Source of the DNA: Spirochaetales bacterium
GTDB lineage: Bacteria; Spirochaetota; Spirochaetia; SZUA-6; DRHE01
DNA: 18,417 nt
Assembly: GCA_016935715.1 (NCBI GenBank)
Contig: JAFGQJ010000108.1
Span: 1 to 18,417, forward strand
Reading direction: 5' to 3'
Shown: piece by piece, positions 1-7,670 of the stretch
How positions within the stretch are numbered: the stretch's first letter is position 1
How the letters are laid out: each line of letters starts with the position of its first letter
The notes under the pieces: model-generated
The model's database searches: none
Seen by the model: only the letters and a program-made list of their open reading frames with translations
What the model was told of the DNA's origin: nothing
Position numbers and translations under genes: made by a program

Positions 1-2776
1 CAGGGCGGGGATGGGCACCGCGTTCACCACCGACATAGCCGCCGTACCCCGGGATCTGTATTCCGAGCAGGGGAAAGAGTCGTCCCTCCAGCGTGAGGCC
101 CAGCCCGGCGTACAGGTCCAGAGGATAGCCCGCGTCCACGGCGCCGATCTTCAGCTCGAGATGCAGGGTGCCGCCGTAGGACAGCTGCACATCCCTATCC
201 TGGTTGATTGCAAAAGCGGCATAGGGAACCAGGAACAGATCCCCGAAGTACAGGCCGGGGTTCCACAGGCCGCCGCGCAGCCGCAGCAGGGGCACGGAGA
301 GGCTCGAGGCGATGAACGCCCCCCGGCTTCCGGACAGGGCCTCGTCGTAGCCGGGCGGCACCCAGGGGAATTCCCAGGCCGGCAGATCCCGCGGATTGCG
401 GAGCCCTTCGATCTGGAGGGAAAGCTCGGCTCCCAGGAAGCGGATCGAGCAGGTGAGGCCGGGAAGAAACAGCTGGGCTGTTGAAGGCTCCTCGGAATCG
501 TCGTAAAACAGAACTCCCGACCGGAGGGCCGCATCGAAGATCCCGCCCCGCAATCCGATCACACCGTAGGGCATGAGGCTCCTGGCCTGCTCCCCCGAAG
601 AGTCCCACTCCAGCACGGCCGCCGTGCCGAGGGAGAAAGCGGAAAACCCCCTGCTCATGCGCCGCAGCAGCGGCCACTGCAGGTCGAGGGAAAGATCGAC
701 GTATTGCGCGGAAAAATCGTCGTCCGCGGTGGAGAGGCCGAAGCTGGCGATCAGGGGAGCTAAGATATTCGTCTGCAGGCCGGCTTCCACCTCCGGCTGC
801 CGGTCTACCGAATCGTAGTAGCCGCGCACCGTGTAGCCGAAATCCCCCAGGGCGCTGGTCCCGGCGACGCCCGCACCGGCCTGACAGGTCCCTTCTCCGA
901 TATCCAGCGCGAATACGGGAAAGAGCGTGCGGGGCAGAAGGGTTGCCAGATTATCCAGGTAGCCGCCCCTGCGGATCGCGGCTTCCGGGATCTGCCGATC
1001 GGCGGCTGACGGTACGCCCCGCAGCGAAGCGCCTCCCGTCACGCTTATCCCCCGTTCCCTCGGCTTCTCCCGATACAGATCCTCCCCCTGAGCGCTCAGG
1101 CCGATATAGTACAGACTGCCGCTGTCCTCGTCCCACGCCGGCGAGCGGGCGTAGTCGCTGCCCACGGACCGATACACGGATCCGCCGGCCCGATCATAGG
1201 CGTAGACTGTGCGCCGGCTCCCGTAGGTGGCGGAGTAATACAGCCGCTCGGCTGCCAGGCAGAGCCCGGCTTCCTGAAAGGGCGTGTCGTGCAGCGGCTC
1301 CAGGCGCATGAGCGCGGGATCCGCTTCGGAAAGGGAGGCTCCTCTTCCGCTCCAGCCGGGCAGATCGACTCGATAGATCCGGGTGTTCTCCCAGTCTGCC
1401 TGCGCGGCCACGAAGATGTTCCGGCTGTCCGCCACGATATCGGAGATCAGCAGCTGCGTGACCAGCAGCACTTCGGATGTCCCGCGCTGCGGATCGTGCA
1501 GCCGGATCACCGAACCAAACTCATCCCGACGGTCCTCGGCGGTCAGGATCGCGCCGTCCTCGAGCACCTCGAAGCTCCGAAACGGCTCCGTGAACAACCT
1601 GCCGCCGGCGCCGGTTTCCAGATCGAGGCTGTAGAGCTCCGAGGTGGTGCCGAAACCGTCGTACAGGTGGTTGTCATACCCGCCTTCCATCTCCTGAAGG
1701 GCGTAGTACAATGTGCCGGAGCGAATCCGCATCGGCCCGGTGAAGGGTGCGGGGCTGCGCAGCAACACCAGGCTGGTGCCCCCGTCCGGATCGAAACGCA
1801 TGAGCTGGTGCTGCCAGACCGTCGAGAAGGCGGCCGGCTTCTGGGGAAAGGTTCGCTGATAGTACACTCCTCCGTTCCAGCACACCGGGCTTCCCAGCCA
1901 CCAGCCTTGGTCGGTCACAGCCGGCCCCGGATGACTGAACGACACGCTTTGCCTCTTCGACTCAAGCTGCCATTCCAGCCAGAGATCGCGAATCGTGCAG
2001 CCGAAGACCTCCCGGGCACTGCGGTCGAGGCCGGCTGCCGGCAGCAGGGGCGACAGGTAGGAGAGCAGCGATGCACCGTAGTGCACGAAGAAGCGGGAGA
2101 CCTGATCCGGTGCGAACCTGCGAAACAGAAACTCGACGAACTCGCCGCCGTACAGGTAGGGACCGGTGCCTCCCGGGAAGGCGTCCATGTTGTAGGTTGC
2201 CTGAACAATGCCCGGCAGTCCTGCGCTTTGGGCGAGGGTAGAGGCATATGCGTCGAACAGGCCCTCGTTCAGCCTGCCCTCGTAGGGGGATGTGCCCGAT
2301 TCGGCAACGACGCAGATTCCCTCCTTGAACCAGGCGGGCGTGTAGTTGGCCGGAACCAGGGTGTTTCCGAACACGGTGGTCAGGACGGCGGGCAGCCCTC
2401 CGGCTGCGCTGAGGTGGCTCCAGTGGGTGTACTCATGCACCCCGACCAGGCGCCACCAGTTCTGGTGATAGCCCAGCTCACTTCCCGCAGGGGGAGAAGG
2501 GAACAGGAGAATCCGGTGGAAGAGCACGTCGGTGAGTCCGTTGCTGCTCGTGCCCACATCCTCGAGCACGACCGACACCCGCCGCGCCGGCGCGCCGACC
2601 AGCTCCCCGGCGTATGGGCGGTAGTACTCCAGCACCTCCAGGATTTCCCCTGCTTCCCGCTCCCGCCCCTCGGGATAAAACACCGTAAACGCCTCGGTTT
2701 TCAGCGTCTTCCAGAGGCTGAAGGCGGGCGCGGAGAGCAACAGCAGGGCAAGGAGGGCAAGCAGCAGGCGACGCAT
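1..2776 (-). CDS. Secreted gluzincin-type metalloprotease with TolB-like propeller and C-terminal beta-barrel (3' end outside window)
   Basis: An uninterrupted frame of 925 codons runs from ATG 2776 to the window edge, so the C-terminus is missing. Residues 1-20 are a signal peptide (MRRLL, a Leu/Ala core, then SAPAFS). Residues about 25-280 look like the peptidase-MA fold: HEYTH at 114-118 gives two zinc-binding His and the catalytic Glu, and WFKEG at 149-153 supplies the likely third ligand, Glu152, as in gluzincins. Residues about 290-600 hold repeated short segments of the type L-Y-Y plus SPAWDEDSGSLYYIGL, typical of a TolB-like beta-propeller. From about 605 the chain alternates hydrophobic and polar residues with Gly/Tyr turns, as in an outer-membrane beta-barrel. 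The protein is therefore probably a surface protein anchored by the barrel; whether the protease faces the periplasm or the outside cannot be seen. The gene is divergent from 2886. Family assignment is from motifs only; the substrate is unknown. Confidence 0.85.
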   Translation of the reverse strand, partial: MRRLLLALLALLLLSAPAFSLWKTLKTEAFTVFYPEGREREAGEILEVLEYYRPYAGELVGAPARRVSVVLEDVGTSSNGLTDVLFHRILLFPSPPAGSELGYHQNWWRLVGVHEYTHWSHLSAAGGLPAVLTTVFGNTLVPANYTPAWFKEGICVVAESGTSPYEGRLNEGLFDAYASTLAQSAGLPGIVQATYNMDAFPGGTGPYLYGGEFVEFLFRRFAPDQVSRFFVHYGASLLSYLSPLLPAAGLDRSAREVFGCTIRDLWLEWQLESKRQSVSFSHPGPAVTDQGWWLGSPVCWNGGVYYQRTFPQKPAAFSTVWQHQLMRFDPDGGTSLVLLRSPAPFTGPMRIRSGTLYYALQEMEGGYDNHLYDGFGTTSELYSLDLETGAGGRLFTEPFRSFEVLEDGAILTAEDRRDEFGSVIRLHDPQRGTSEVLLVTQLLISDIVADSRNIFVAAQADWENTRIYRVDLPGWSGRGASLSEADPALMRLEPLHDTPFQEAGLCLAAERLYYSATYGSRRTVYAYDRAGGSVYRSVGSDYARSPAWDEDSGSLYYIGLSAQGEDLYREKPRERGISVTGGASLRGVPSAADRQIPEAAIRRGGYLDNLATLLPRTLFPVFALDIGEGTCQAGAGVAGTSALGDFGYTVRGYYDSVDRQPEVEAGLQTNILAPLIASFGLSTADDDFSAQYVDLSLDLQWPLLRRMSRGFSAFSLGTAAVLEWDSSGEQARSLMPYGVIGLRGGIFDAALRSGVLFYDDSEEPSTAQLFLPGLTCSIRFLGAELSLQIEGLRNPRDLPAWEFPWVPPGYDEALSGSRGAFIASSLSVPLLRLRGGLWNPGLYFGDLFLVPYAAFAINQDRDVQLSYGGTLHLELKIGAVDAGYPLDLYAGLGLTLEGRLFPLLGIQIPGYGGYVGGERGAHPRP

Positions 2777-2784
2777 ATTGCACC

Positions 2785-2813
2785 ATGATAGCGCAATCCT
2801 CCGCTTCGGGCAA
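2785..2813 (-). promoter_or_regulatory. Predicted promoter of the metalloprotease gene, leaderless geometry
   Basis: On the minus strand TTGCCC (2813-2808) is followed after 17 nt by TATCAT (2790-2785). The -10 hexamer ends 8 nt before the ATG at 2776, so the transcript should start 0-2 nt before the start codon. The only purine-rich stretch, GGAGG, lies upstream of the -10 and cannot serve as a ribosome site. Confidence 0.5.
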
Positions 2814-2850
2814 CGTTGGCCACAGTCGGCAGCGGCCGAAGTCGGGTGAA

Positions 2851-2879
2851 TTGACAGCGGTTGGGCTTTAATTTACCCT
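2851..2879 (+). promoter_or_regulatory. Predicted promoter of the helical-protein/hflX/PfkB operon, leaderless geometry
   Basis: A perfect -35 TTGACA (2851-2856) is followed after 17 nt by TACCCT (2874-2879). Exactly 6 nt (ATTGCC) separate the -10 from ATG 2886, so the expected transcription start coincides with the A of the start codon. No Shine-Dalgarno sequence is present. Confidence 0.6.
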
Positions 2880-2885
2880 ATTGCC

Positions 2886-4424
2886 ATGAAAGGCGGAGAA
2901 GAGGCCGGCAAGGCTGAGGCGGGATTCTTCCGGAAACTGGCCGATCTGTTCGCGGGCAGCGTTGATCCCCGGAAAGAAAAACGGCGCCTGCTCAAGAGCG
3001 TCTACAAGACGCTTCGCAAGATCGGCGCCAGGTACTACAACCCGAAAACAGGAAAAGTCGAACCCGCGCTGGCCAAGGTGTTCTATGAGTTCCACACCAC
3101 CTTCGCTCCGGCTCAAAAGATCCTCCAGAACGCCAAGTCCTCCAAGGTCCTGCGAACGATCGTCGTGGAAAGCGGTCTGAACAAGGAACAGCTGGATCTG
3201 GAGGAGCGGCTGAGTGAGGAGTCCATCCTCAAGAGGGCTCAGAGCACCGACTACCGGCAGCTGGTCAATCAGATCAAGAGGGAAACCAGTGAGTTTTTCG
3301 CCTGCTTCGACGTCAACCGCACCCGGGAGATCAATGAAACCTATCGCACCGTTTCCATCCTTCTGAATCTGATTCACTTCGACTATCACTATCTCCTGAG
3401 GAAATTCGATCCCCACATTCCCGAGGGAAAGAATCCCTACCATCCGCGATTCGAGAGCACCAACGCCGAGCACGTGAGCGAGGAGCTTCAGGAGTTCCTG
3501 GAAATTTTTCCGCTGTTCGATCCGGCCGAAAATTGGAACGCCATCTGGGAAATGCTCTCGACGTACAGGAATGCCGAAATCGTTGCCAGGGACGCCTGGC
3601 GAAGGCTGCTGAACCTGATCCGCAAGCTGCGGAGAACGCGGGAGCTGGAGCTGCTGGTCCAGCTGATCAAAGAGGATCCGTTCTACAAGCCGAAACTCAA
3701 GAGCGAGACGCAGAATATCGTCGACGGTTTTCTCTCCAAAATCCGGCGCCAGATCGATCTGACATTGCAGAAGATCTCCAAACAGCAGCGAAACAGCAAG
3801 ATCGAGAGCCTGCTGAAATCGCTGTTCGGAAACTCCTCCTACGCCCGGCTCCTCAACTACAGTGAAGAGACCAGCGAGTTGTTCGCCAGAAAGGGGCTGG
3901 GCGGATACTCCTTCGCTCTGCCCCTGAACTGCCTGCAATCCTTCATCAAGGATATCGTCGTCGGTGAGCTCCGGCAGCTCATAGAGCTGCTGCTCATCCC
4001 GGCGAAGTGGACGGACAACAGCCCTTCGAAGCTGCTTTCCGACAGCTTCCACCAGCTCCAGGATCTGGCGAAGGAGATCGACGGCTTCGATGCCAGGCTC
4101 AGCGAGGAACACGAGGAGGGCAGGCGGCTGTACGGCATGGTCTCCCGGGCCGACAAGAATCCCCAGGCCCAGTACATGGCCCGCAAGAGTCTCAAAAAGG
4201 TCAACGACGGGGCGCGGAGCATGCTGGTCCGCTCCTGCCAGGCCACCATCACCCTCGGCAAGGTGCTGAAACAGCTGTACGAGGACTACAAGAGGCCGAA
4301 TGCCCAGATGATCCTCAACTGGCGGGAAATCGACGCCCGTTCCAAGCGGGACATGCGCCAGCTGTTCGTCAACAATTATCAGAAGCTGTACCACTTCGTG
4401 CAACTCGTCAAACTCTATGTCTAG
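2886..4424 (+). CDS. Large all-helical cytoplasmic protein of unknown function
   Basis: This 512-residue protein has no signal peptide, no clear transmembrane segment and no catalytic motif that I recognise. It is rich in Lys, Arg, Glu and Leu and should be almost entirely alpha-helical with coiled-coil stretches (for example about residues 240-320 and 395-450). The N-terminus contains an amphipathic segment, FFRKLADLF at about 14-22, followed by a basic run, which could touch a membrane or nucleic acid. It is the first gene of an operon and overlaps hflX by 8 bp, which suggests translational coupling and perhaps a role near the ribosome, but that is only context. The style recalls large helical proteins restricted to spirochaetes (possibly the DUF5312 type); this is from memory and unverified. 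A 511-codon antisense frame exists but is a shadow. The start is fixed by the promoter position and the lack of another ATG nearby. Confidence 0.85.
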   Translation: MKGGEEAGKAEAGFFRKLADLFAGSVDPRKEKRRLLKSVYKTLRKIGARYYNPKTGKVEPALAKVFYEFHTTFAPAQKILQNAKSSKVLRTIVVESGLNKEQLDLEERLSEESILKRAQSTDYRQLVNQIKRETSEFFACFDVNRTREINETYRTVSILLNLIHFDYHYLLRKFDPHIPEGKNPYHPRFESTNAEHVSEELQEFLEIFPLFDPAENWNAIWEMLSTYRNAEIVARDAWRRLLNLIRKLRRTRELELLVQLIKEDPFYKPKLKSETQNIVDGFLSKIRRQIDLTLQKISKQQRNSKIESLLKSLFGNSSYARLLNYSEETSELFARKGLGGYSFALPLNCLQSFIKDIVVGELRQLIELLLIPAKWTDNSPSKLLSDSFHQLQDLAKEIDGFDARLSEEHEEGRRLYGMVSRADKNPQAQYMARKSLKKVNDGARSMLVRSCQATITLGKVLKQLYEDYKRPNAQMILNWREIDARSKRDMRQLFVNNYQKLYHFVQLVKLYV

Positions 4425-5769
4425 ATCGGTCGAAAGCGTATCAATCGCAGCGGTGGAAAAAGCACTGCTCGTGGCGGCGGATGTCCACGATGGGCGGCAT
4501 CTGTGGAGCGCCGCGGATTCCCTCGACGAGCTGGCTCAGCTGGCCGGCACCGCCGGCATCCTGGTGGAGGGAGCGATCATCCAGAAGGTCACTCAGCGCA
4601 ATCCGGTGACCTACGTGGGCAGGGGAAAGCTGGAGGAGATCCGCCGGGAGTTTTCCCTGAATCCCGGACTGGGAACGCTCATCTTCGACGACGAGCTGAG
4701 CCCGGGACAGCAGCGCAACATCGAGAAAACCCTGGGGGAACAGATCAAGGTCCTGGACCGGACCGCCCTGATCCTGGATATCTTCGCGCAGCACGCCCAC
4801 ACCCGGGAGGGGCAGATCCAGGTCGAGCTGGCCCAGTACGAGTACCTGCAGCCCCGCCTGACCGGGATGTGGCGGCACCTGGTTCGGCAGGCCGGAGGAC
4901 GCGCCGGAGGAGCCATCGGCGTGGGGCTGAGGGGTCCCGGAGAGACGCAGCTGGAGACCGACCGCCGCCAGATCCGAAACCGGATCTCCGACCTTCGGCG
5001 GGAGCTGGAGGAGGTGCGCGCCTCCCGCCACCAGCACTACCGCCAGAGAAAGCGCAAAGGTCTCAATACCATCGCGCTGGTCGGTTACACCAATGTCGGC
5101 AAGAGCTCCCTGCTCAACGCCCTTTCCTACCCCCTGGAAAACGGGAGCAACGGCCGATCGGGGAGCGAACCGCCCAGGGCGCACGTGGCGGATCAACTGT
5201 TCGCCACGCTGGATCCCACCACCCGGAAAGTCCGCCTGCCCGCCGGCACCCAGGTGCTGTTCACCGACACCGTAGGATTCATCAAGAAGCTGCCCCACGA
5301 CCTCATCGCCGCATTCCGCGCCACCCTCGAGGGAATCGAAGAGGCGGATATGCTGCTGCACGTGGTTGACCTCACCCATCCGAAGGTCGAGGCCCAGATC
5401 GCAGCCGTCCGGTCGATCCTCGCCGATCTCGGCGTGGCGGACAAACCGACCCTGCAGGTCTGGAACAAGGTCGACGCGGCACCCGGATGGATCCCCCCCT
5501 CCTGCGCCCCCGGGGCGCTGCGGGTCAGCGCGCTGGAAGGCACGGGAATCGGGGAGCTGCTCGGCGCGGTGGAGGCCGTGCTTCGCAAAGCGCTGGTGCC
5601 CGTGGAGCTGCTCATCCCCTACACCGAGGGAGCTCTGCGCAGCAGGATCTTCAGCCAGGGGTCCGTGCAGCGTTTCCGGGAATGCGAGGGCGGAACGCGG
5701 ATGACGGCCTTCGTTCCGCCGGCCCTGGCCGAAGCCGCGCAGTCGTTCCGGCTGTGCGGAGAGGGATGA
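4417..5769 (+). CDS. hflX: GTPase HflX
   Basis: HflX binds the 50S ribosomal subunit and helps split or rescue stalled ribosomes under stress. This 450-residue protein has the whole family layout: the N-terminal HflX domain (residues about 15-150, with SPGQQRNIEKTL at 95-106), the linker GPGETQLETDRRQIRNR at 173-189 followed by a helical pair, then the G domain. G1 is GYTNVGKSS (223-231), the switch II/G3 region is DTVGFIKKLP (284-293), G4 is NKVD (350-353) and G5 is SALEGTG (371-377). Between G1 and the usual VADQLFATLDPTTR (257-270) there is an extra polar segment (about 240-254, rich in Gly, Ser, Asn, Pro) that most HflX proteins lack. The start overlaps the upstream gene by 8 bp and the stop overlaps the kinase gene as ATGA, so all three should be co-translated. 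No strong Shine-Dalgarno is seen before 4417. Confidence 0.97.
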   Translation: MSRSVESVSIAAVEKALLVAADVHDGRHLWSAADSLDELAQLAGTAGILVEGAIIQKVTQRNPVTYVGRGKLEEIRREFSLNPGLGTLIFDDELSPGQQRNIEKTLGEQIKVLDRTALILDIFAQHAHTREGQIQVELAQYEYLQPRLTGMWRHLVRQAGGRAGGAIGVGLRGPGETQLETDRRQIRNRISDLRRELEEVRASRHQHYRQRKRKGLNTIALVGYTNVGKSSLLNALSYPLENGSNGRSGSEPPRAHVADQLFATLDPTTRKVRLPAGTQVLFTDTVGFIKKLPHDLIAAFRATLEGIEEADMLLHVVDLTHPKVEAQIAAVRSILADLGVADKPTLQVWNKVDAAPGWIPPSCAPGALRVSALEGTGIGELLGAVEAVLRKALVPVELLIPYTEGALRSRIFSQGSVQRFRECEGGTRMTAFVPPALAEAAQSFRLCGEG

Positions 5770-6716
5770 GCAGGATCCTGGGGCTCGGCGGCGTCACCGC
5801 TGACCAGATAGGCATCGTCGAGCACCTCCCGGGCAGCGACGAGGTGATCCACCTGGAGGATTACCGGGTCGAGCAGGGGGGAATGGTCGCCACCGCCCTG
5901 GTGGCCGCCTCCCGGCTGGGCGCGGCAACCGAGTTCCTCGGCGCCGTCGGAGATGACTCGAACGGACGGCTGATCCTGGAGCGCTTCAGGACCGAAGCGG
6001 TGGCCACCGGCGCGGTGCAGATAGCCGCCGGGCGGAACAGCGCCTTCAGCTTCATCCTGGTGGAGAAGCACTCGGGCAAACGGGCCATCATCCACGAACC
6101 CGGGGTACAGATCAACAGAACGCTCGGCAATGTGGACTCCGCTTCGATTCTATCCGGAGTCGGCTGGCTGCACCTGGACGGCTTCTGGATGGACACGGCG
6201 GTGGAGCTGGCCGAACAGGCCAAAAAGGCGGAAATACCGATCACGCTGGACATCGGGCAGAATCAGGGGGACCCGAAGATCGAAACACTTCTGGGGCTGG
6301 CGGACTACGTAATTCCCTCCCTGGCCTTCTCCCGCAGGTTCACGAAATGCGATCGGGTCGAGCAGGCCTGCGCCGCCCTGATGGCCTACGGGGCAAGAGC
6401 GGTCATCCAGACCCTGGGCGAGCGGGGCGCCTTTGTTTTGCCCCGGGATGGTCGCAGCTTCACGGTTCCTGCTTTTCCCGTAGCGGTGGTGGACACGACC
6501 GGAGCTGGGGACGGTTTCCACGGCGGCTTCCTCTACGCCCTGAGCCGCGGCTACGGCCTGAAGGAGGCGGTCGTCCTGGCCAGTGCGGTAGCGGCGCTGA
6601 GCTGCACGCAGCTGGGGGGACAATCGGGGCTGCCCACCGGCGCCCGGCTGAGCCGGTTTCTGCGCGAACGGGAAATCCGGCTGTCCCGGCCCTTCCGAGC
6701 CCGGAAGCAGCGCTGA
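5766..6716 (+). CDS. PfkB/ribokinase-family carbohydrate kinase
   Basis: The protein has 316 residues, the usual PfkB length. It transfers phosphate from ATP to a sugar or nucleoside hydroxyl; the exact substrate cannot be read from sequence. The N-terminal strand MSRILGLGGVTADQI and the GG at 38-39 form the substrate side. The usual GGNxxN context is replaced by GGMVATALVAASRLG (38-52). The second PfkB signature is intact as DTTGAGDGFHGGF (243-255), with Asp249 as catalytic base and GAGD as the anion hole. Start ATG 5766 overlaps the hflX stop (ATGA); a longer frame extends upstream to 5487 but lies inside hflX. The gene ends 6 bp from the convergent hydrolase gene, with no hairpin terminator in between. 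Sulfofructose kinase, fructokinase or ribokinase-like roles are all open. Confidence 0.92.
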   Translation: MSRILGLGGVTADQIGIVEHLPGSDEVIHLEDYRVEQGGMVATALVAASRLGAATEFLGAVGDDSNGRLILERFRTEAVATGAVQIAAGRNSAFSFILVEKHSGKRAIIHEPGVQINRTLGNVDSASILSGVGWLHLDGFWMDTAVELAEQAKKAEIPITLDIGQNQGDPKIETLLGLADYVIPSLAFSRRFTKCDRVEQACAALMAYGARAVIQTLGERGAFVLPRDGRSFTVPAFPVAVVDTTGAGDGFHGGFLYALSRGYGLKEAVVLASAVAALSCTQLGGQSGLPTGARLSRFLREREIRLSRPFRARKQR

Positions 6717-6722
6717 ATCGGG

Positions 6723-7670
6723 CTACTCGCGCAGGGCAAGAGCCCGGGCCGGATTGGCGACCATCAACGCTTCGATGTCCTTCTGGCCGAGCCCGCGCTC
6801 GCGCAGTCGGGGCAGGAAGCTCTCCGCCAGATAGGCGAGACCGAAGCGGCCGCCGTACGCCGGAAGCCGATCCCTGGTGACGTCCATACCCAGGAGGATC
6901 CTGTCTCCGAATCCCGCCCTGATCATCCCCTTGATCAGCTGTATTTCCGTCTCTTCGTCGTGGTATTTGGAGCGGGCGATCGTGTCGTACTCCAGGTACA
7001 CCCCCAATCGGGCGATTGCCAGGTTGTCTGTCAGCTCTGCCGCCCGGTCCATGTGGCTGATGATGATGCTGCCGGGGGGAACCCCCCGCTCCAGCAGGAA
7101 CTCCGCCTGCTCGTATCCCCAGGTCGACAGCTCCGTGTGCGTCAGAATCGGTGCACCCGTCTCACGATGGGCACGAGCGGCCGCTTCGAACACATTACGA
7201 TAGTGGGGGGTGAATCCCTCGGTATCCATTCCCACCTTGATGATTCCCGCCGGGGCACCGGTGCGCCCTGCACGGTGATTCACAGGATCGTAGCAGTACA
7301 TGCCGTCCCGGATCTCGGAGACGAACAGCTCGGCGAGCTCATCCGCCGCAGCCCGGAAGATCCAGTGATCCCTGGGGTAGAAAGCGTTCCGGTGCACCCC
7401 GGTAGAGGCAATGATGTGGAGCCCCGTATCAGAGGCGGCCCGTGCAAGCAGCTGCGCGTTGCGACCGGCTCCGAAAGGCTGGGCGTCTACCAGGGACCGC
7501 CCCCCGGCCGACCGGAAGCTCAGGAGCTCGCTCTTCGTCCGTTCGTACTCATCGATTGCGAGCCTGCGGGCCAGTCGCACGCCCCGGATGGGGAACACGA
7601 ACAGATGCTCGTGGCAGTGGGTGAAGCCCAGATCCCGTGAATGGCAGTCACCGAGTACGGTCCTTACCAA
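6723..7670 (-). CDS. Phosphotriesterase-family (amidohydrolase) metal-dependent hydrolase
   Basis: This 315-residue protein belongs to the phosphotriesterase family, binuclear-metal TIM barrels that act as lactonases, esterases or phosphotriesterases. All metal ligands are present: His20 and His22 in THCHEHL, the carboxylated Lys145 in GIIKVGMD, His178 in ILTHTE, His206 in IISHMD and Asp263 in LLGMDVTR. This spacing matches the family. Translation probably starts at TTG 7670, because AGGAGG lies 6 nt upstream; the next plausible start would remove the first strand before HxH. The start lies 23 bp inside the upstream iron-sulfur gene, so the two form one transcript. The natural substrate is unknown; family members are often quorum-type lactonases or promiscuous hydrolases. 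Linkage to a nitrosative-stress-type ferredoxin is unusual. Confidence 0.92.
   Translation of the reverse strand: MVRTVLGDCHSRDLGFTHCHEHLFVFPIRGVRLARRLAIDEYERTKSELLSFRSAGGRSLVDAQPFGAGRNAQLLARAASDTGLHIIASTGVHRNAFYPRDHWIFRAAADELAELFVSEIRDGMYCYDPVNHRAGRTGAPAGIIKVGMDTEGFTPHYRNVFEAAARAHRETGAPILTHTELSTWGYEQAEFLLERGVPPGSIIISHMDRAAELTDNLAIARLGVYLEYDTIARSKYHDEETEIQLIKGMIRAGFGDRILLGMDVTRDRLPAYGGRFGLAYLAESFLPRLRERGLGQKDIEALMVANPARALALRE

Noticed and set aside
160..195. Possible frameshift or pseudogene in the metalloprotease barrel region
   Set aside because: The frame stays open through 925 codons with barrel-like alternation, so nothing indicates disruption; only the last dozen residues at the edge are hard to judge.
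1289..2788. 499-codon plus-strand frame
   Set aside because: It is antisense to the metalloprotease, which carries a signal peptide and HEYTH; long antisense frames are expected at this GC content.
2868..4403. 511-codon open frame antisense to the first helical gene
   Set aside because: It mirrors the codon positions of the plus gene, which has a promoter at its start, a coupled overlap with hflX and a protein-like helical composition. The antisense frame has no ribosome site or recognisable motif.
4441..5379. 312-codon minus-strand frame
   Set aside because: Antisense to hflX, whose motifs are unmistakable.
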